From Allobosea sp. Root381 (GTDB lineage Bacteria; Pseudomonadota; Alphaproteobacteria; Rhizobiales; Beijerinckiaceae), in assembly GCF_001429395.1 (NCBI RefSeq), contig NZ_LMJT01000001.1:524740-588739 (forward strand): DNA of 64,000 nucleotides, given 5' to 3'. A program made the translations under genes and the position numbers. The notes under the pieces are model-generated. The model saw only the letters and a list, made by a program, of their open reading frames with translations. It did no database searches and was not told the origin of the DNA. Below are positions 52,902 to 63,980 of this stretch, in pieces. Every line of letters starts with the position of its first letter. Position 1 is the stretch's first letter.

Positions 52902-55900
52902 TTGGCCATCATCGCCGCGCTCCATCACCTCACCCATTACGCCTATGACCGGCAGGTCACGCTCGGGCCGCAGATCATCCGGCTCAGGCCGGCACCGCAC
53001 TGCCGCGCCGCGATCAGGAGCTATTCGCTGAAGGTGACGCCGGCCCAGCATTTCGTGAACTGGCAGCAGGACCCGAGCGGCAACTGGCTGGCGCGCTTCG
53101 TCTTCCCGGAGCCGGTCACGGAATTCCGCATCGAGGTCGACCTCGTCACCGAGCTGTCGATCATCAACCCGTTCGACTTCTTCGTCGAAAGCGAGGCCGA
53201 GAGCTTCCCCTTCGCCTATCCGGAAGAGCTTCGGGCGGAGCTGGCGCCCTATCTCGTCACCGAGCCAGCCGGGCCCGGGCTCCAGGCCCTCCTCGCCACG
53301 ATCCCGCGCGAGCCGACCGGCACCGTCAACTTCATCGTCGACCTGAATGCGCGGCTCGCCGGCATGATCGCCTATGGCATCCGCATGGAGCCCGGCGTCC
53401 AGGAGCCGGAGCTGACGCTCTCGATCAAGTCCGGCTCCTGCCGCGACACGAGCTGGCTGCTCGTCCAGATCCTGCGCCATCTCGGCCTCGCTGCCCGCTT
53501 CGTCTCCGGCTACCTGATCCAGATGAAGGCGGATATCGACCCGCTGGAAGGACCGCGCGGTACGACCAAGGACTTCACCGACCTGCATGCCTGGGCAGAG
53601 GTCTATATCCCCGGCGCCGGCTGGATCGGCCTCGACCCAACCTCGGGGCTGCTGACCGGCGAGGGCCACCTGCCGCTGGCGGCGACGCCGCATTACCGTT
53701 CGGCAGCGCCCGTCTCGGGCGTCGCGAGCTATGCCGAGACGCGCTTCGACTTCGACATGAGCGTTGCCCGTGTCCACGAGGTGCCGCGCATCACCCTGCC
53801 CTTCTCCGACGCCTCCTGGCAGAAGCTCGACGCGCTGGGCGAGCAGGTCGAGGCCGACCTCAAGGCGCAGGATGTCCGCCTGACCATGGGCGGCGAGCCC
53901 ACCTTCGTCTCGGTCGACGACCAGATGGGTGAGGAATGGCACACCGCCGCCGTCGGACCGACCAAGCGGGCGCGAGCCGACGACCTGATCCGGCGCCTGC
54001 GCCAGCGCTTCGCGCCGGGCGGCATGCTGCATTACGGGCAGGGCAAGTGGTATCCGGGCGAGAGCCTACCGCGCTGGGCCTTCGCGCTCTACTGGCGGCA
54101 GGACGGCGAGCCGATCTGGCGCGATGCCGGCCTGATCGCGCGCGAGCCCGGCGCCTCCACCGGCCGCGACCGCGAGCTCGAGGCCGGCGCCACCATCGCC
54201 GACGCCGAAGCGCTGGCGGCCGGGCTCTCGGAGAAGCTCGGGCTCGGCGCCGACCATGTCGTGCCGGCCTATGAGGACACCGGCTACTGGCTGCTGAAGG
54301 AGGCTCAGCTTCCCGACAATGTCGATCCGCTCGACCCGCGCCTGGCCGATCCCGAGGAGCGGGCCCGGATGCAGCAGGTCTTCGGCCACGGCCTCGGCAA
54401 GCCGCGCGGCTATGTCATCCCGGTGCAGCGCTGGCAGGCCCAGGCCGGAGACCGGCGCTGGCGCTCGGAGAAATGGACACTGCGGCGGGGCCAGCTCTTC
54501 CTGGTGCCCGGCGACTCGCCGGTGGGCTACCGCCTGCCGCTGGGCTCGCTGCCGGATGTGCCCAAGGCGGAGTATCCGCATATCCATCCGCAGGATCCGA
54601 TGGAGCCGCGCGGACCGCTGCCGCCCTCCTCTGCCGGCCGGTCGTCCCACGCGACCCCTCATCCCGAGGAGCCGCGAAGCGGCGTCTCGAAGGATGCTCC
54701 AGAAGGCTCCGAGTCCACTGGAACATTCTTCGAGACGCGCCCTGCGGGCGTTCCTCAGGATGAGGGCTCCGGGGGTAGAGCTGGCGCTCACGCCCAGATG
54801 TCGCTGCAAGGTGAGGCGCCGGCCGGCTCCGGATCCCAAGAACGCGTCGAGCAGGAGATCGGCGGCGAGCATGTCCGCACTGCGCTGAGCCTCGAGATCC
54901 GCGACAAGGTGCTGTGCGTCTTCCTGCCGCCGGTCGAGCGGCTCGAGGATTATCTCGACCTCGTCGCCAGCGTCGAGGAGGTGGCGCGCGAGCGCGGCCA
55001 GCCGGTCCATATCGAGGGTTATGCGCCACCGCATGATCCGCGCCTCAACGTGGTCAAGGTGACGCCCGACCCCGGCGTGATCGAGGTCAACATCCATCCG
55101 GCCCGCGACTGGCGCGAGGCCGTCGAGATCACGCGCGGCGTTTATGAGGAGGCGCGGCTGTCGCGGCTCTGCGCCGAGAAGTTCATGATCGACGGGCGCC
55201 ACACCGGCACCGGCGGCGGCAACCATGTCGTGCTCGGCGGCGTCACCCCGCCGGACTCGCCCTTCCTGCGCCGGCCGGACCTCCTCAAAAGCATCGTGCT
55301 CTACTGGAATCGGCATCCTTGCCTGTCCTACCTGTTCTCCGGCCTGTTCATCGGGCCGACCAGCCAGGCGCCGCGCATCGACGAGGCAAGGCAGGACGCG
55401 CTCTACGAACTGGAGATCGCGCTTTCCAACATCCCCGGGCCCGGCGATGCGCCGATCCCGCTCTGGCAGGTCGACCGGCTGCTGCGGAACCTGCTGGTCG
55501 ACGTCTCCGGCAACACCCACCGCAGCGAAATCTGCATCGACAAGCTCTACTCTCCGGACGGGCCGACCGGCCGGCTCGGGCTGATCGAATTCCGCGGCTT
55601 CGAGATGCCGCCGGATGCGCGGATGAGCCTGGCTCAGCAACTCCTGCTGCGCGCGTTGATCGCCTGGCTCTGGCGCGAGCCGCAGACGGGCAAGCTCGTG
55701 CGCTGGGGCACCGCGCTGCATGACCGCTTCATGCTGCCGGAGCTGGTTTGGAGCGATTTCGCCGAGGTGCTCGCCGATCTCGGCCGCGCCGGCTACGCCT
55801 TCGACCCAGCCTGGTTCGAGGCGCAGGCGGAGTTCCGCTTCCCGTTCTTCGGCAAGGTCGAGCATGGCGGCGTCGAGATCGAGATCCGGCAGGCGCTCGA

Positions 55901-56387
55901 ACCCTGGCATGTGCTGGGCGAGGAAGGCGCGATCGGCGGCACGGTGCGCTATGTCGATTCCTCGGTGGAGCGGCTGCAGGTCAAGGCCAAGGGGCTGGTG
56001 CCGGGGCGCCATCTCGTGACCTGCAACGGCCGGCGCCTGCCGATGACGGCGGCCGGCGCGGCCGGCGAGCATGTCGCGGCGGTGCGGTTCAAGGCCTGGC
56101 AGCCGGCCTCCGGCCTCCACCCGACGATTCCGGTGCATGCGCCGCTGACCTTCGACATCGTCGACACCTGGGTCGGGCGCTCGCTCGGCGGCTGCGTCTA
56201 CCATGTCGCCCATCCGGGCGGCCGCAACTACGAGACGCCGCCGGTGAATTCCTACGAGGCGGAGGCGCGGCGGCTCGCACGTTTCGAGGCAATCGGGCAT
56301 ACTCCCGGCGCGCTTGCGATTCCGCCGGAAGAGCGCAGCGCCGAATTCCCGTTCACCCTGGACCTGCGGCGTCCTCCCGGGCTCTGA
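52902..56387 (+). CDS. Transglutaminase-like domain fused to DUF2126 (putative amidoligase) protein
   Basis: A protein of 1161 residues. Residues 1-290 are a bacterial transglutaminase-like N-domain and core with the catalytic triad C180 (SGSCRDTSW), H229 (DLHAWAEV) and D245 (GLDPTSG). Residues about 325-1130 are the DUF2126 region ([43 protein letters not shown]), described in Pfam as a putative amidoligase. The start is TTG 52902, because [13 protein letters not shown] aligns with family N-termini. A 37-codon insert at about residues 586-622 derives from a palindromic repeat. It is first in a three-gene cassette; no signal peptide, so it acts in the cytoplasm. The substrate is unknown. Confidence 0.88.
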   Translation: MAIIAALHHLTHYAYDRQVTLGPQIIRLRPAPHCRAAIRSYSLKVTPAQHFVNWQQDPSGNWLARFVFPEPVTEFRIEVDLVTELSIINPFDFFVESEAESFPFAYPEELRAELAPYLVTEPAGPGLQALLATIPREPTGTVNFIVDLNARLAGMIAYGIRMEPGVQEPELTLSIKSGSCRDTSWLLVQILRHLGLAARFVSGYLIQMKADIDPLEGPRGTTKDFTDLHAWAEVYIPGAGWIGLDPTSGLLTGEGHLPLAATPHYRSAAPVSGVASYAETRFDFDMSVARVHEVPRITLPFSDASWQKLDALGEQVEADLKAQDVRLTMGGEPTFVSVDDQMGEEWHTAAVGPTKRARADDLIRRLRQRFAPGGMLHYGQGKWYPGESLPRWAFALYWRQDGEPIWRDAGLIAREPGASTGRDRELEAGATIADAEALAAGLSEKLGLGADHVVPAYEDTGYWLLKEAQLPDNVDPLDPRLADPEERARMQQVFGHGLGKPRGYVIPVQRWQAQAGDRRWRSEKWTLRRGQLFLVPGDSPVGYRLPLGSLPDVPKAEYPHIHPQDPMEPRGPLPPSSAGRSSHATPHPEEPRSGVSKDAPEGSESTGTFFETRPAGVPQDEGSGGRAGAHAQMSLQGEAPAGSGSQERVEQEIGGEHVRTALSLEIRDKVLCVFLPPVERLEDYLDLVASVEEVARERGQPVHIEGYAPPHDPRLNVVKVTPDPGVIEVNIHPARDWREAVEITRGVYEEARLSRLCAEKFMIDGRHTGTGGGNHVVLGGVTPPDSPFLRRPDLLKSIVLYWNRHPCLSYLFSGLFIGPTSQAPRIDEARQDALYELEIALSNIPGPGDAPIPLWQVDRLLRNLLVDVSGNTHRSEICIDKLYSPDGPTGRLGLIEFRGFEMPPDARMSLAQQLLLRALIAWLWREPQTGKLVRWGTALHDRFMLPELVWSDFAEVLADLGRAGYAFDPAWFEAQAEFRFPFFGKVEHGGVEIEIRQALEPWHVLGEEGAIGGTVRYVDSSVERLQVKAKGLVPGRHLVTCNGRRLPMTAAGAAGEHVAAVRFKAWQPASGLHPTIPVHAPLTFDIVDTWVGRSLGGCVYHVAHPGGRNYETPPVNSYEAEARRLARFEAIGHTPGALAIPPEERSAEFPFTLDLRRPPGL
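54656..54766 (+). repeat. Family A palindromic repeat inserted in frame within the DUF2126 protein gene
   Basis: A 111-bp copy of the family A element, with ends CCCTCATCCCGAGGAG and CCTCAGGATGAGGG. Inner arms GCGTCTCGAAGGATG and CATTCTTCGAGACGC pair with one mismatch. The length is exactly 37 codons without a stop, so the host frame continues. It encodes a Glu/Ser/Gly/Pro-rich segment between PLPPSS and GRAGAHAQ, inside a probable linker. The matching intergenic copy is at 29482-29598. Confidence 0.9.
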
Positions 56388-56405
56388 GGTTTCTAGACGC
56401 AAGCG

Positions 56406-58925
56406 ATGGCATTGCAGGGTCGATCACCATCCGCGCGCACCAGGACGGAGCGGCGCAACGCTCTGCTGGCGGGCTATCGACCGCTGGCAGGCGTGCATGA
56501 CGAGCTGATCGGCCCGGATGGCGCGGTGCGCCCGCAATGGGAGCCGTTCCTGGAAGAATGGTGCGCGTTCTCGCCGGCCGAGCTGAACCAGCGCTTCGGC
56601 CTCGCGGACCGGCATGTCCACGATACCGGCGTGTCCTATCGCGTCCATGGCGACCTCGACGAGCGCGATCCCTCGGCCGGTGAGCGGGCCTGGCCGCTCT
56701 CGCATGTGCCTCTGGTCATCACCGGCGCGGAATGGGAGACGATCGCCGCCGGGGTAGCGCAGCGGGCAGAACTGCTCGGAGCGCTGCTCGACGACATCTA
56801 CGGGCCGGCCGAGACCATCGCCAAGGGGCTGGTCCCCGCGTCGGTGGTAGCGGGCAGCCCCGATTATCTGCGTCCGCTGCAGGATGCCCCCGGCGGCGGT
56901 TCGCTGCAGCTTTACGCCGCCGATCTCGGGCGCGGCCCGGACGGGCGCTGGTGGGTTTTGCAGGACCGCACGCAGGCCCCGTCCGGCGCCGGCTATGCGC
57001 TGGAGAACCGCCTCGCCCTGTCGCGCGCCTTCCCCGACCTGTTCAGGGCGATGAATGTCGAGCGGCTGGCCGCCTTCTTCCAGGGCTTCCGCGCCGGGCT
57101 GGTCTCGCGCTCGCAGCGCATCGAGCCGCGCATCTGCCTGCTGACGCCGGGGCCGCTCAACGAGAGCTATTTCGAGCAGACCTATCTCGCCCGCTATCTC
57201 GGCTTCCTGCTCGTCGAGGGCGGCGACCTGACGATGCGCGAGGAGCGCGTGCATGTCCGCACCATCGCGGGGCTGAAGCGGGCTGACGTGATCTGGCGCC
57301 GCATCGACGGCGACTTCGCCGATCCGCTCGAGCTGAACGCCTCCTCCGCGCTGGGCGTGCCCGGCCTCGTCCAGGCTGTGCGCAAGGGCAATGTCCACAT
57401 CGCGAACGGGCTGGGCTCGGGCGCCGTCGAGGCGCGCGCGCTGATGGGCTTCCTGCCCGCCCTCGCCCGGAACCTGCTCGGTCAGGACCTGATCCTGCCC
57501 CATGTCGCGACGTGGTGGTGCGGACAGCCGAAGGCGCGCGCCGCCGTGCTCGACCGCCTCGACGAGCTCAGCATCGCGCCTGCCTTTCGCAGCGCCGGAG
57601 GCGGCCGGGATACCGGACCGGTGATCGCGGCAGACCTGCCGGCCGCCGAGCGCGAGGCGCTGCGTGCCCGTGTCGAGGCGCGGGGCATGGATTATGTCGG
57701 GCAGGAGGTTGTGCGGCTCTCGACCATGCCGGTCTTCGAGAATGGCCGCCTGCAGCCGCGCCCGATGACGCTGCGAGTCTTCGCCGCGGCCACGCCGGAG
57801 GGCTGGAAGGTGATGCCCGGCGGCTTCTGCCGGATCTCGGACGAGCCCGATGCGCGCGCCGTCCAGATGCGCAGCGGCGTGCGCTCCAGCGACGTCTGGG
57901 TGACCTCAGACGCGCCGGTCGAACATGTCACGCTGCTGCCGGCGCCGGACCGCATCGCGATCCGCCGCATCACCGGCACGTTGCCGAGCCGCGCCGCCGA
58001 CAATCTGTTCTGGCTCGGGCGCTACCTTGAGCGGACCGAGGCGACCCTGCGGCTGGTCCGGGCGCTGCTCGGCAGGCTGATCGACACCGACCAGACGCAG
58101 GGGCGCAACGAGACGCTGCGCCGCCTCGCCAACCTGCTGGTGGCCTGGGGCGCCTGCCCCGGCGGACGCGACCAGACCCACGCCGCGCAGGCCTCCGCGG
58201 CCCTGCATGGGCTCGACCAGTACGGCTCAGCCATCGCCACGGTGCGCGAGGCGCGGCGCACGGCCTCCGTCATCCGCGAACGCCTTTCGCTCGATGCGTG
58301 GCGGCTCTTTGGCGACATGCAGGACCAGCTCAGCCTCGCCCCGGGCCGCGACCCCAGCGAGGGCGAGGCCTATGAGATCGCCGACGAGGCGCTGAAATCG
58401 CTCGCCGCCTTCGCCGGCCTGAGTCAGGAAAACATGGTGCGCGGCTCCGGCTGGCGCTTCCTCGACATCGGGCGCAGACTCGAGCGCGGCGTCGCGATCT
58501 GCCGTTTCGCCCGCCATTTCGCCGAGGGTTCGGCGCCGACCGATTCGCTCGACGCCCTGCTCGACCTGACCGATTCGCAGATCACCTATCGCTCGCGCTA
58601 TCTCCTCGGCGCCAGCCTGCAGCCGGTACTCGATCTCGTCATGCTCGATCCGTACAATCCCCGCTCCGTCGCCTTCCAGGTCGAGCGGCTCGACGCCGAG
58701 ATCCGCGAGCTGCCGTCACTGACGGAGGATGGCATGCTCGAGGCGCCGCGCCGGCTGATCCTGAAACTCGCCGCCGAATGCCGCACGGCGGAGGCGGCCA
58801 GGCTCGACCGCACCTCGATCCTGCTGTTCGAGCAGCTCCTGATGGGGCTTTCGAGCGCGATCGCCGACCGCTACTTCCTCCAGAACAGCGGGCCGGAAGG
58901 CTCCCGGCTGACGGGTATCGCGTGA
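56406..58925 (+). CDS. Circularly permuted type 2 ATP-grasp protein fused to an alpha-E domain
   Basis: An 839-residue protein. Residues about 20-480 are the circularly permuted ATP-grasp (DUF404/DUF407) part: WWVLQDRTQAPSGAGYALENR, LLTPGPLNESYFEQTYLARYLGFLLVEGGDL and RRIDGDFADPLEL. Residues about 510-830 are the all-helical alpha-E (DUF403) domain (NLFWLGRYLERTEATLRLVRA; LIDTDQTQGRN). Elsewhere the two are usually separate neighbouring genes, so this is a fusion. Such ATP-grasp enzymes are predicted amide ligases that may build a peptide-like product. It is 18 bp after the DUF2126 gene, and its stop overlaps the next start. Confidence 0.9.
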   Translation: MALQGRSPSARTRTERRNALLAGYRPLAGVHDELIGPDGAVRPQWEPFLEEWCAFSPAELNQRFGLADRHVHDTGVSYRVHGDLDERDPSAGERAWPLSHVPLVITGAEWETIAAGVAQRAELLGALLDDIYGPAETIAKGLVPASVVAGSPDYLRPLQDAPGGGSLQLYAADLGRGPDGRWWVLQDRTQAPSGAGYALENRLALSRAFPDLFRAMNVERLAAFFQGFRAGLVSRSQRIEPRICLLTPGPLNESYFEQTYLARYLGFLLVEGGDLTMREERVHVRTIAGLKRADVIWRRIDGDFADPLELNASSALGVPGLVQAVRKGNVHIANGLGSGAVEARALMGFLPALARNLLGQDLILPHVATWWCGQPKARAAVLDRLDELSIAPAFRSAGGGRDTGPVIAADLPAAEREALRARVEARGMDYVGQEVVRLSTMPVFENGRLQPRPMTLRVFAAATPEGWKVMPGGFCRISDEPDARAVQMRSGVRSSDVWVTSDAPVEHVTLLPAPDRIAIRRITGTLPSRAADNLFWLGRYLERTEATLRLVRALLGRLIDTDQTQGRNETLRRLANLLVAWGACPGGRDQTHAAQASAALHGLDQYGSAIATVREARRTASVIRERLSLDAWRLFGDMQDQLSLAPGRDPSEGEAYEIADEALKSLAAFAGLSQENMVRGSGWRFLDIGRRLERGVAICRFARHFAEGSAPTDSLDALLDLTDSQITYRSRYLLGASLQPVLDLVMLDPYNPRSVAFQVERLDAEIRELPSLTEDGMLEAPRRLILKLAAECRTAEAARLDRTSILLFEQLLMGLSSAIADRYFLQNSGPEGSRLTGIA

Positions 58926-59800
58926 TCTACGACGTTCGGCATGTCACGACCTACGGCTACAGCCGGCCCGTGCCCTTCGCACGCTGCATCCTGAAGCTGC
59001 AGCCGCGCAGCGACGGCGGCCAGAGCATCACCGCCAGCACGATCAGCGTGAGCCCGCGTCCGGCGGAGCGCGCCGACGGGACCTGCTTCTTCGGCAACCG
59101 CATGACGACCGTCTCGATCGCGAAACCGCATCGCGAACTCAAGGTCGAGATGCGGGCGCGCGTCGAGGTGCGGCGGGCACCGGCGCCCTTCCCGGGCCTG
59201 ACGCGGGCATGGGAGGGCGTCGCCGGGCTGGCGCTCGCCTCTGACAGCCTGGCGCCGGATTCGCCGGCCCATCACCTCTATCCGAGCCGGCTGGTGCCGC
59301 CCGTCGCCGCGGTGACCGACTATGCGCGGCAGAGCTTTGCGTCGCAGCGCCCGGTGCTGGAGGCGGCAAGCGAGCTGATGGCGCGCATCCGCCGCGACTT
59401 CACCTATGATCCCGAGGCGACCGAGGTTTCGACGCCGCTGGAAGAGGCCTTCCGCCAACGCCACGGCGTCTGCCAGGATTTCGCGCATGTCATGATCGCC
59501 GGCCTGCGGGGCCTGGGCCTGCCAGCGGCCTATGTCAGCGGCTATATCCGGACCATCCCGCCGCCGGGCGAGAAGCGGCTCGAAGGCGCCGATGCCAGCC
59601 ATGCCTGGGTGATGCTCTGGTGCGGGCCGGAGACCGGCTGGATCGGCCTAGACCCGACCAACGACCTGATCGTCGCCGACGACCACATCGTCACCGCCTT
59701 CGGCCGGGACTATGCCGACGTCTCGCCGCTCGACGGCGTGCTGGTCGGCCCCGGCTCGCAGAAGATCGCCGTCGCGGTCGACGTCATTCCGGTCGGCTGA
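58922..59800 (+). CDS. Transglutaminase-like cysteine peptidase/transferase, second in the cassette
   Basis: A 292-residue protein with an N-terminal beta domain (IYDVRHVTTYGYSRPVPFARC) and a transglutaminase core. The triad is C184 (GVCQDFAHV), H227 (DASHAWV) and D244 (GLDPTND). Start is GTG 58922, overlapping the upstream stop by 4 bp (GTGA), so it is coupled to the ATP-grasp gene. It has no signal peptide. It may cleave or exchange amide bonds made by the upstream ligases. The exact chemistry is unknown. Confidence 0.9.
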   Translation: MIYDVRHVTTYGYSRPVPFARCILKLQPRSDGGQSITASTISVSPRPAERADGTCFFGNRMTTVSIAKPHRELKVEMRARVEVRRAPAPFPGLTRAWEGVAGLALASDSLAPDSPAHHLYPSRLVPPVAAVTDYARQSFASQRPVLEAASELMARIRRDFTYDPEATEVSTPLEEAFRQRHGVCQDFAHVMIAGLRGLGLPAAYVSGYIRTIPPPGEKRLEGADASHAWVMLWCGPETGWIGLDPTNDLIVADDHIVTAFGRDYADVSPLDGVLVGPGSQKIAVAVDVIPVG

Positions 59801-59844
59801 AAGCAGGGTACGCTCCGGGTTCCAGAACGCTTCCCTTCGTTTGG

Positions 59845-59858
59845 TTGCGGTGGCAACT
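59845..59858. promoter_or_regulatory. Small palindrome upstream of pobA
   Basis: GTTGC-GGTG-GCAAC is a perfect 5-bp-arm dyad about 60 bp upstream of the pobA start. It lies in the 117-bp gap that must hold the pobA promoter, so it is a candidate operator; no pobR gene is adjacent. The short arms make chance occurrence possible. Confidence 0.3.
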
Positions 59859-59905
59859 TGTTATCCGAAACGCCATCGGCAGCCGCGCTGCCGCAGAGAG
59901 CGTAG

Positions 59906-61090
<1,185 letters not shown>

Positions 61091-61193
61091 GGCGGGTTTG
61101 TAGTCAGCCGCGGCGTCTTGAGCTGGCCGGATCGTAGGGCATCAACCCACAGACATTGTTCCTCACGGGTCGCGCCTATGGCAACCTATCGCC

Positions 61194-61661
61194 ATGAGCC
61201 GGACCATTCGCCCCGCTACCGCCGCCGATCTCGACGCCATCAGGCAGATCGTCCGGGAAGCCTATACCCACTACATCGCCCGCATCGGGCGCGAGCCGGG
61301 GCCGATGCTGGACGATTACGGCGCGCTGATCACCGAGCGTCGCGTCAGCGTCATCGAGCATGACGGCGTCGTCCAGGGACTGCTCGTCCTGATCCCGCAG
61401 CCCGACGCGATGCTGCTCGACAACATCGCCGTCTCGCCGCGCGCCCAGGGACTCGGTCTCGGACGTGCCCTGCTGGAATTCGCAGAACATGCGGCGCAGG
61501 AAACCGGCTACCGTTCGATCAAGCTCTACACCCACGAAATGATGACGGAGAACATCGCGCTGTATTCGCGCATCGGCTACGCGGAAACCCATCGCATCGA
61601 GGAGAAGGGGCTGCGGCGCATCTACATGCTCAAGCCGCTCGGCTCGGACGATAACGCGTAG
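61194..61661 (+). CDS. GNAT-family N-acetyltransferase
   Basis: A 155-residue acetyltransferase (TIRPATAADLDAIRQIVREAY opens the fold). The acetyl-CoA pyrophosphate loop is RAQGLGLGRALLEFAE (Q/RxxGxG/A). DNIAVSPRAQG and LYTHEMMTENIALYSRIGYAE complete motif A/B. The substrate cannot be told from sequence. It is 43 bp from the YigZ-like gene on the same strand. Confidence 0.9.
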   Translation: MSRTIRPATAADLDAIRQIVREAYTHYIARIGREPGPMLDDYGALITERRVSVIEHDGVVQGLLVLIPQPDAMLLDNIAVSPRAQGLGLGRALLEFAEHAAQETGYRSIKLYTHEMMTENIALYSRIGYAETHRIEEKGLRRIYMLKPLGSDDNA

Positions 61662-61703
61662 CGGCCGCCTTTCGCCTGGAACACGCCATGCTACAGGGGG
61701 CGC

Positions 61704-62300
61704 ATGGCTACGCGCTTCACGCTCCCCGGGCTCGCCACCTTCCGGCAAGAGATCAGGAAGAGCCGCTTCATCGCGGTCGCCGGCCCGGTCGCGGACGAAG
61801 CGGCGGCCAAGGATTTCATCGCCGCTCACGCCGATCCTGCGGCCAATCACAATTGCTGGGCGTGGCGCTGCGGACCGAGCTATCGCTTCAACGATGACGG
61901 TGAACCGAGCGGTACCGCGGGAAAGCCGATCCTCGCGGCGATCGACGGGCAGGTGCTCGATCGCGTCGCCGTGGTTGTCACGCGCTGGTTCGGCGGCGTG
62001 CTGCTCGGCAGCGGTGGGTTGATCCGCGCCTATGGCGGCACGGCGGCGCTCTGTCTGCGCGGGAGCGAAAAGGTGGAGCTGGTCGAGACGGCAGCGGCGA
62101 CGATCGCATGTTCGTTCGGCGATCTGGCCCGCCTCCAGGCACGGCTTTCTGGCCGGCCGGGAGCAACGGTCAGCGAACAGGCTTTCACCGAAGCCGGCGC
62201 GGTGCTGTCGGTGTCGGTTCCGAAGCATGAGATCGACGCGGTGACGCTGCTGGTGATGGATCTCACCAGCGGACGGGCGGCGATCAACTGGAGCGAATAG
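61704..62300 (+). CDS. YigZ/IMPACT-family protein
   Basis: A 198-residue protein with the UPF0029/IMPACT N-terminal domain: KSRFIAVAGPV, HNCWAWRCG, DDGEPSGTAGKPIL and VVVTRWFGGVLLGSGGLIRAYGG. The C-terminal EF-G-like domain is short (VSVPKHEIDAVTLLVMDL). The family is conserved in bacteria and eukaryotes; bacterial YigZ function is uncertain, possibly linked to translation or protein turnover. Confidence 0.93.
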   Translation: MATRFTLPGLATFRQEIRKSRFIAVAGPVADEAAAKDFIAAHADPAANHNCWAWRCGPSYRFNDDGEPSGTAGKPILAAIDGQVLDRVAVVVTRWFGGVLLGSGGLIRAYGGTAALCLRGSEKVELVETAAATIACSFGDLARLQARLSGRPGATVSEQAFTEAGAVLSVSVPKHEIDAVTLLVMDLTSGRAAINWSE

Positions 62301-62389
62301 CATCCCGATCGCCGAACAGGCGCCTTTCAGCAATCGGAAACCATGCCTCGGCTAGGCAGCAGTGAGACATCTGCTGCGAGAGCAAGACC

Positions 62390-63913
62390 ATGGCTGAGCC
62401 CCTCCCCCGTTCCGGCCGCACAGGCATTCCGAGCCGGCGCGGCTTCCTGTTGGGTGCGACGGCTCTCGGCCTCGGCGCACCGGGGCTGGCACTGGCGCGC
62501 GCGCCGCTATCGCCGGAATGCGGCTGGTGCGCGCCGAGCGAGGCGGCCTGGCGCGATCTCGGCGAGCGCGCAGGCGGGCAGGTGCTGCGGCCGGGCGAAG
62601 CCGGCTTCCTCGAGCGCGCGGTGCCGCAGAACCTGCGTTATCGCCGCGTCCAGCCCCAGGCCATCGCCCGCTGCACCTCGCCTGAGATCGTCGCCTCCGT
62701 CATCGACTGGTGCCAGGCCATGGACATGCCCTTCGCGATCCGCGGAGGCGGCCACTCCTATGCGGGGCATTCGAGCTCGGCCGGCATCCTGATCGATCTC
62801 TCGCCGATGAAGCGGGTTCATCACGATGCGGCCACCGGACAGGTGACCGTCGAAGCCGGCGCGCTCAATGTGGACGTCGCCCGCGGGCTGGAGGGGGCCA
62901 GCGCCGTGATCACGCATGGCCGCTGCCCGAGCGTGGGCATCGCCGGCTTCCTGCTCGGCGGCGGCATCGGCTTCAACATGCGCCGCTTCGGCATGGGCTC
63001 GGACCTGATGCGCGCGGCCGAGATCGTGACCGCAGACGGCCGCGTGCGGAACGTCTCCGACAGCAGCGAGCCCGACCTGTTCTGGGCGCTGCGCGGCGGG
63101 GCTGGCGGCAATTTCGGCGTCGCGACCAGCTTCACGCTCGCGACCCATCCCGTGGATCGCTCGATCACCGTGTTCTCGCTCCGCTGGAACATGAAGAGCG
63201 AGGCCGTCGCGCGCGCCTTCATTGCTGCGGCAGAGCGGGCACCGGACCATTTTGCCAGCCGGTTCTCGTTGGGCGCGGCCAGCCCGGCGCAGCGCGGCAA
63301 GGGGCAGGAGGTGCATTTCGACCTGCTCGGCCAGCATGCCGGGCCGAAAGCGGAGCTGCTGGACATTCTGGCGCCGGTGCTGGCGATCGCGCAGCCGGAA
63401 CGCTCCGTCATCGAGGAACGCTCCTATTGGCGGGGGCAGGATTTCCTGGCCGAGCCCGGGGAACCGGGCTTCTATCAGGAACGCTCCGGCTTCGTCCGCG
63501 AACGGCTCGACGATCGCATCCTCGAATGCGGCTTCCGCCAGCTGCGCGACTGGCCGGGCACGGAGGTCGGCGCCGATCTGCGCTTCTTCCAGACCGGAGG
63601 GGCGGTCAACCGCATGGCGCCGGACGCGACCGCCTTCGTCCACCGCGACAGCGCCTGGCTGTTCTCGATCGGCCTGGAGTGGAGCGCCCGCGATCAAGTC
63701 ACGCCGGAAGCGATTGCACCCGCTCGCCGTTGGCAGGATGCCTTCTACGCCGAGATGCGGGAGCTCTGCGGCAGGGCTGCCTACCAGAACTTTCCCGACC
63801 CTTCATTGGTCAACTGGCGCGAGGCCTATTACGGCGCCAATCTCTCCCGGCTGGAAAGGGTCAAGGCGACGGTCGACCCGTTCGGCCTCTTCCGCCACGA
63901 ACAATCGCTGTAG
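62390..63913 (+). CDS. Tat-exported FAD-binding oxidoreductase, berberine-bridge-enzyme-like
   Basis: A 507-residue flavoprotein. A twin-arginine signal is present (PSRRGFLLGATALGLG, R16-R17). The PCMH-type FAD domain has RGGGHSYAGHSS with H122 and THGRCPSVGIAGFLLGGG with C179; these are the His and Cys of bicovalent flavin attachment in the BBE family. The BBE C-terminal segment is NWREAYYGANLSRLERVKATVDPFGLF. It would oxidise an alcohol, sugar or similar substrate in the periplasm. The substrate is unknown. It stands alone at the right of the window. Confidence 0.9.
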   Translation: MAEPLPRSGRTGIPSRRGFLLGATALGLGAPGLALARAPLSPECGWCAPSEAAWRDLGERAGGQVLRPGEAGFLERAVPQNLRYRRVQPQAIARCTSPEIVASVIDWCQAMDMPFAIRGGGHSYAGHSSSAGILIDLSPMKRVHHDAATGQVTVEAGALNVDVARGLEGASAVITHGRCPSVGIAGFLLGGGIGFNMRRFGMGSDLMRAAEIVTADGRVRNVSDSSEPDLFWALRGGAGGNFGVATSFTLATHPVDRSITVFSLRWNMKSEAVARAFIAAAERAPDHFASRFSLGAASPAQRGKGQEVHFDLLGQHAGPKAELLDILAPVLAIAQPERSVIEERSYWRGQDFLAEPGEPGFYQERSGFVRERLDDRILECGFRQLRDWPGTEVGADLRFFQTGGAVNRMAPDATAFVHRDSAWLFSIGLEWSARDQVTPEAIAPARRWQDAFYAEMRELCGRAAYQNFPDPSLVNWREAYYGANLSRLERVKATVDPFGLFRHEQSL

Positions 63914-63950
63914 GCCCGGCCGGCAGGCGGCCGCCCTCCTGCGGAAAAAG

Positions 63951-63980
63951 AAAGGGCCGCGCCTTCCGGCGCGGCCCTTT
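63951..63980 (-). terminator. Strong hairpin terminator at the right edge
   Basis: AAAGGGCCGCGCC-TTCC-GGCGCGGCCCTTT is a perfect 13-bp stem with a 4-base loop. On the minus strand it is followed by CTTTTTCC, a U-rich tail; on the plus strand the tail is only TTTCC. It therefore best serves a minus-strand gene lying beyond the window, and may also help end the flavin oxidase transcript. Confidence 0.8.
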
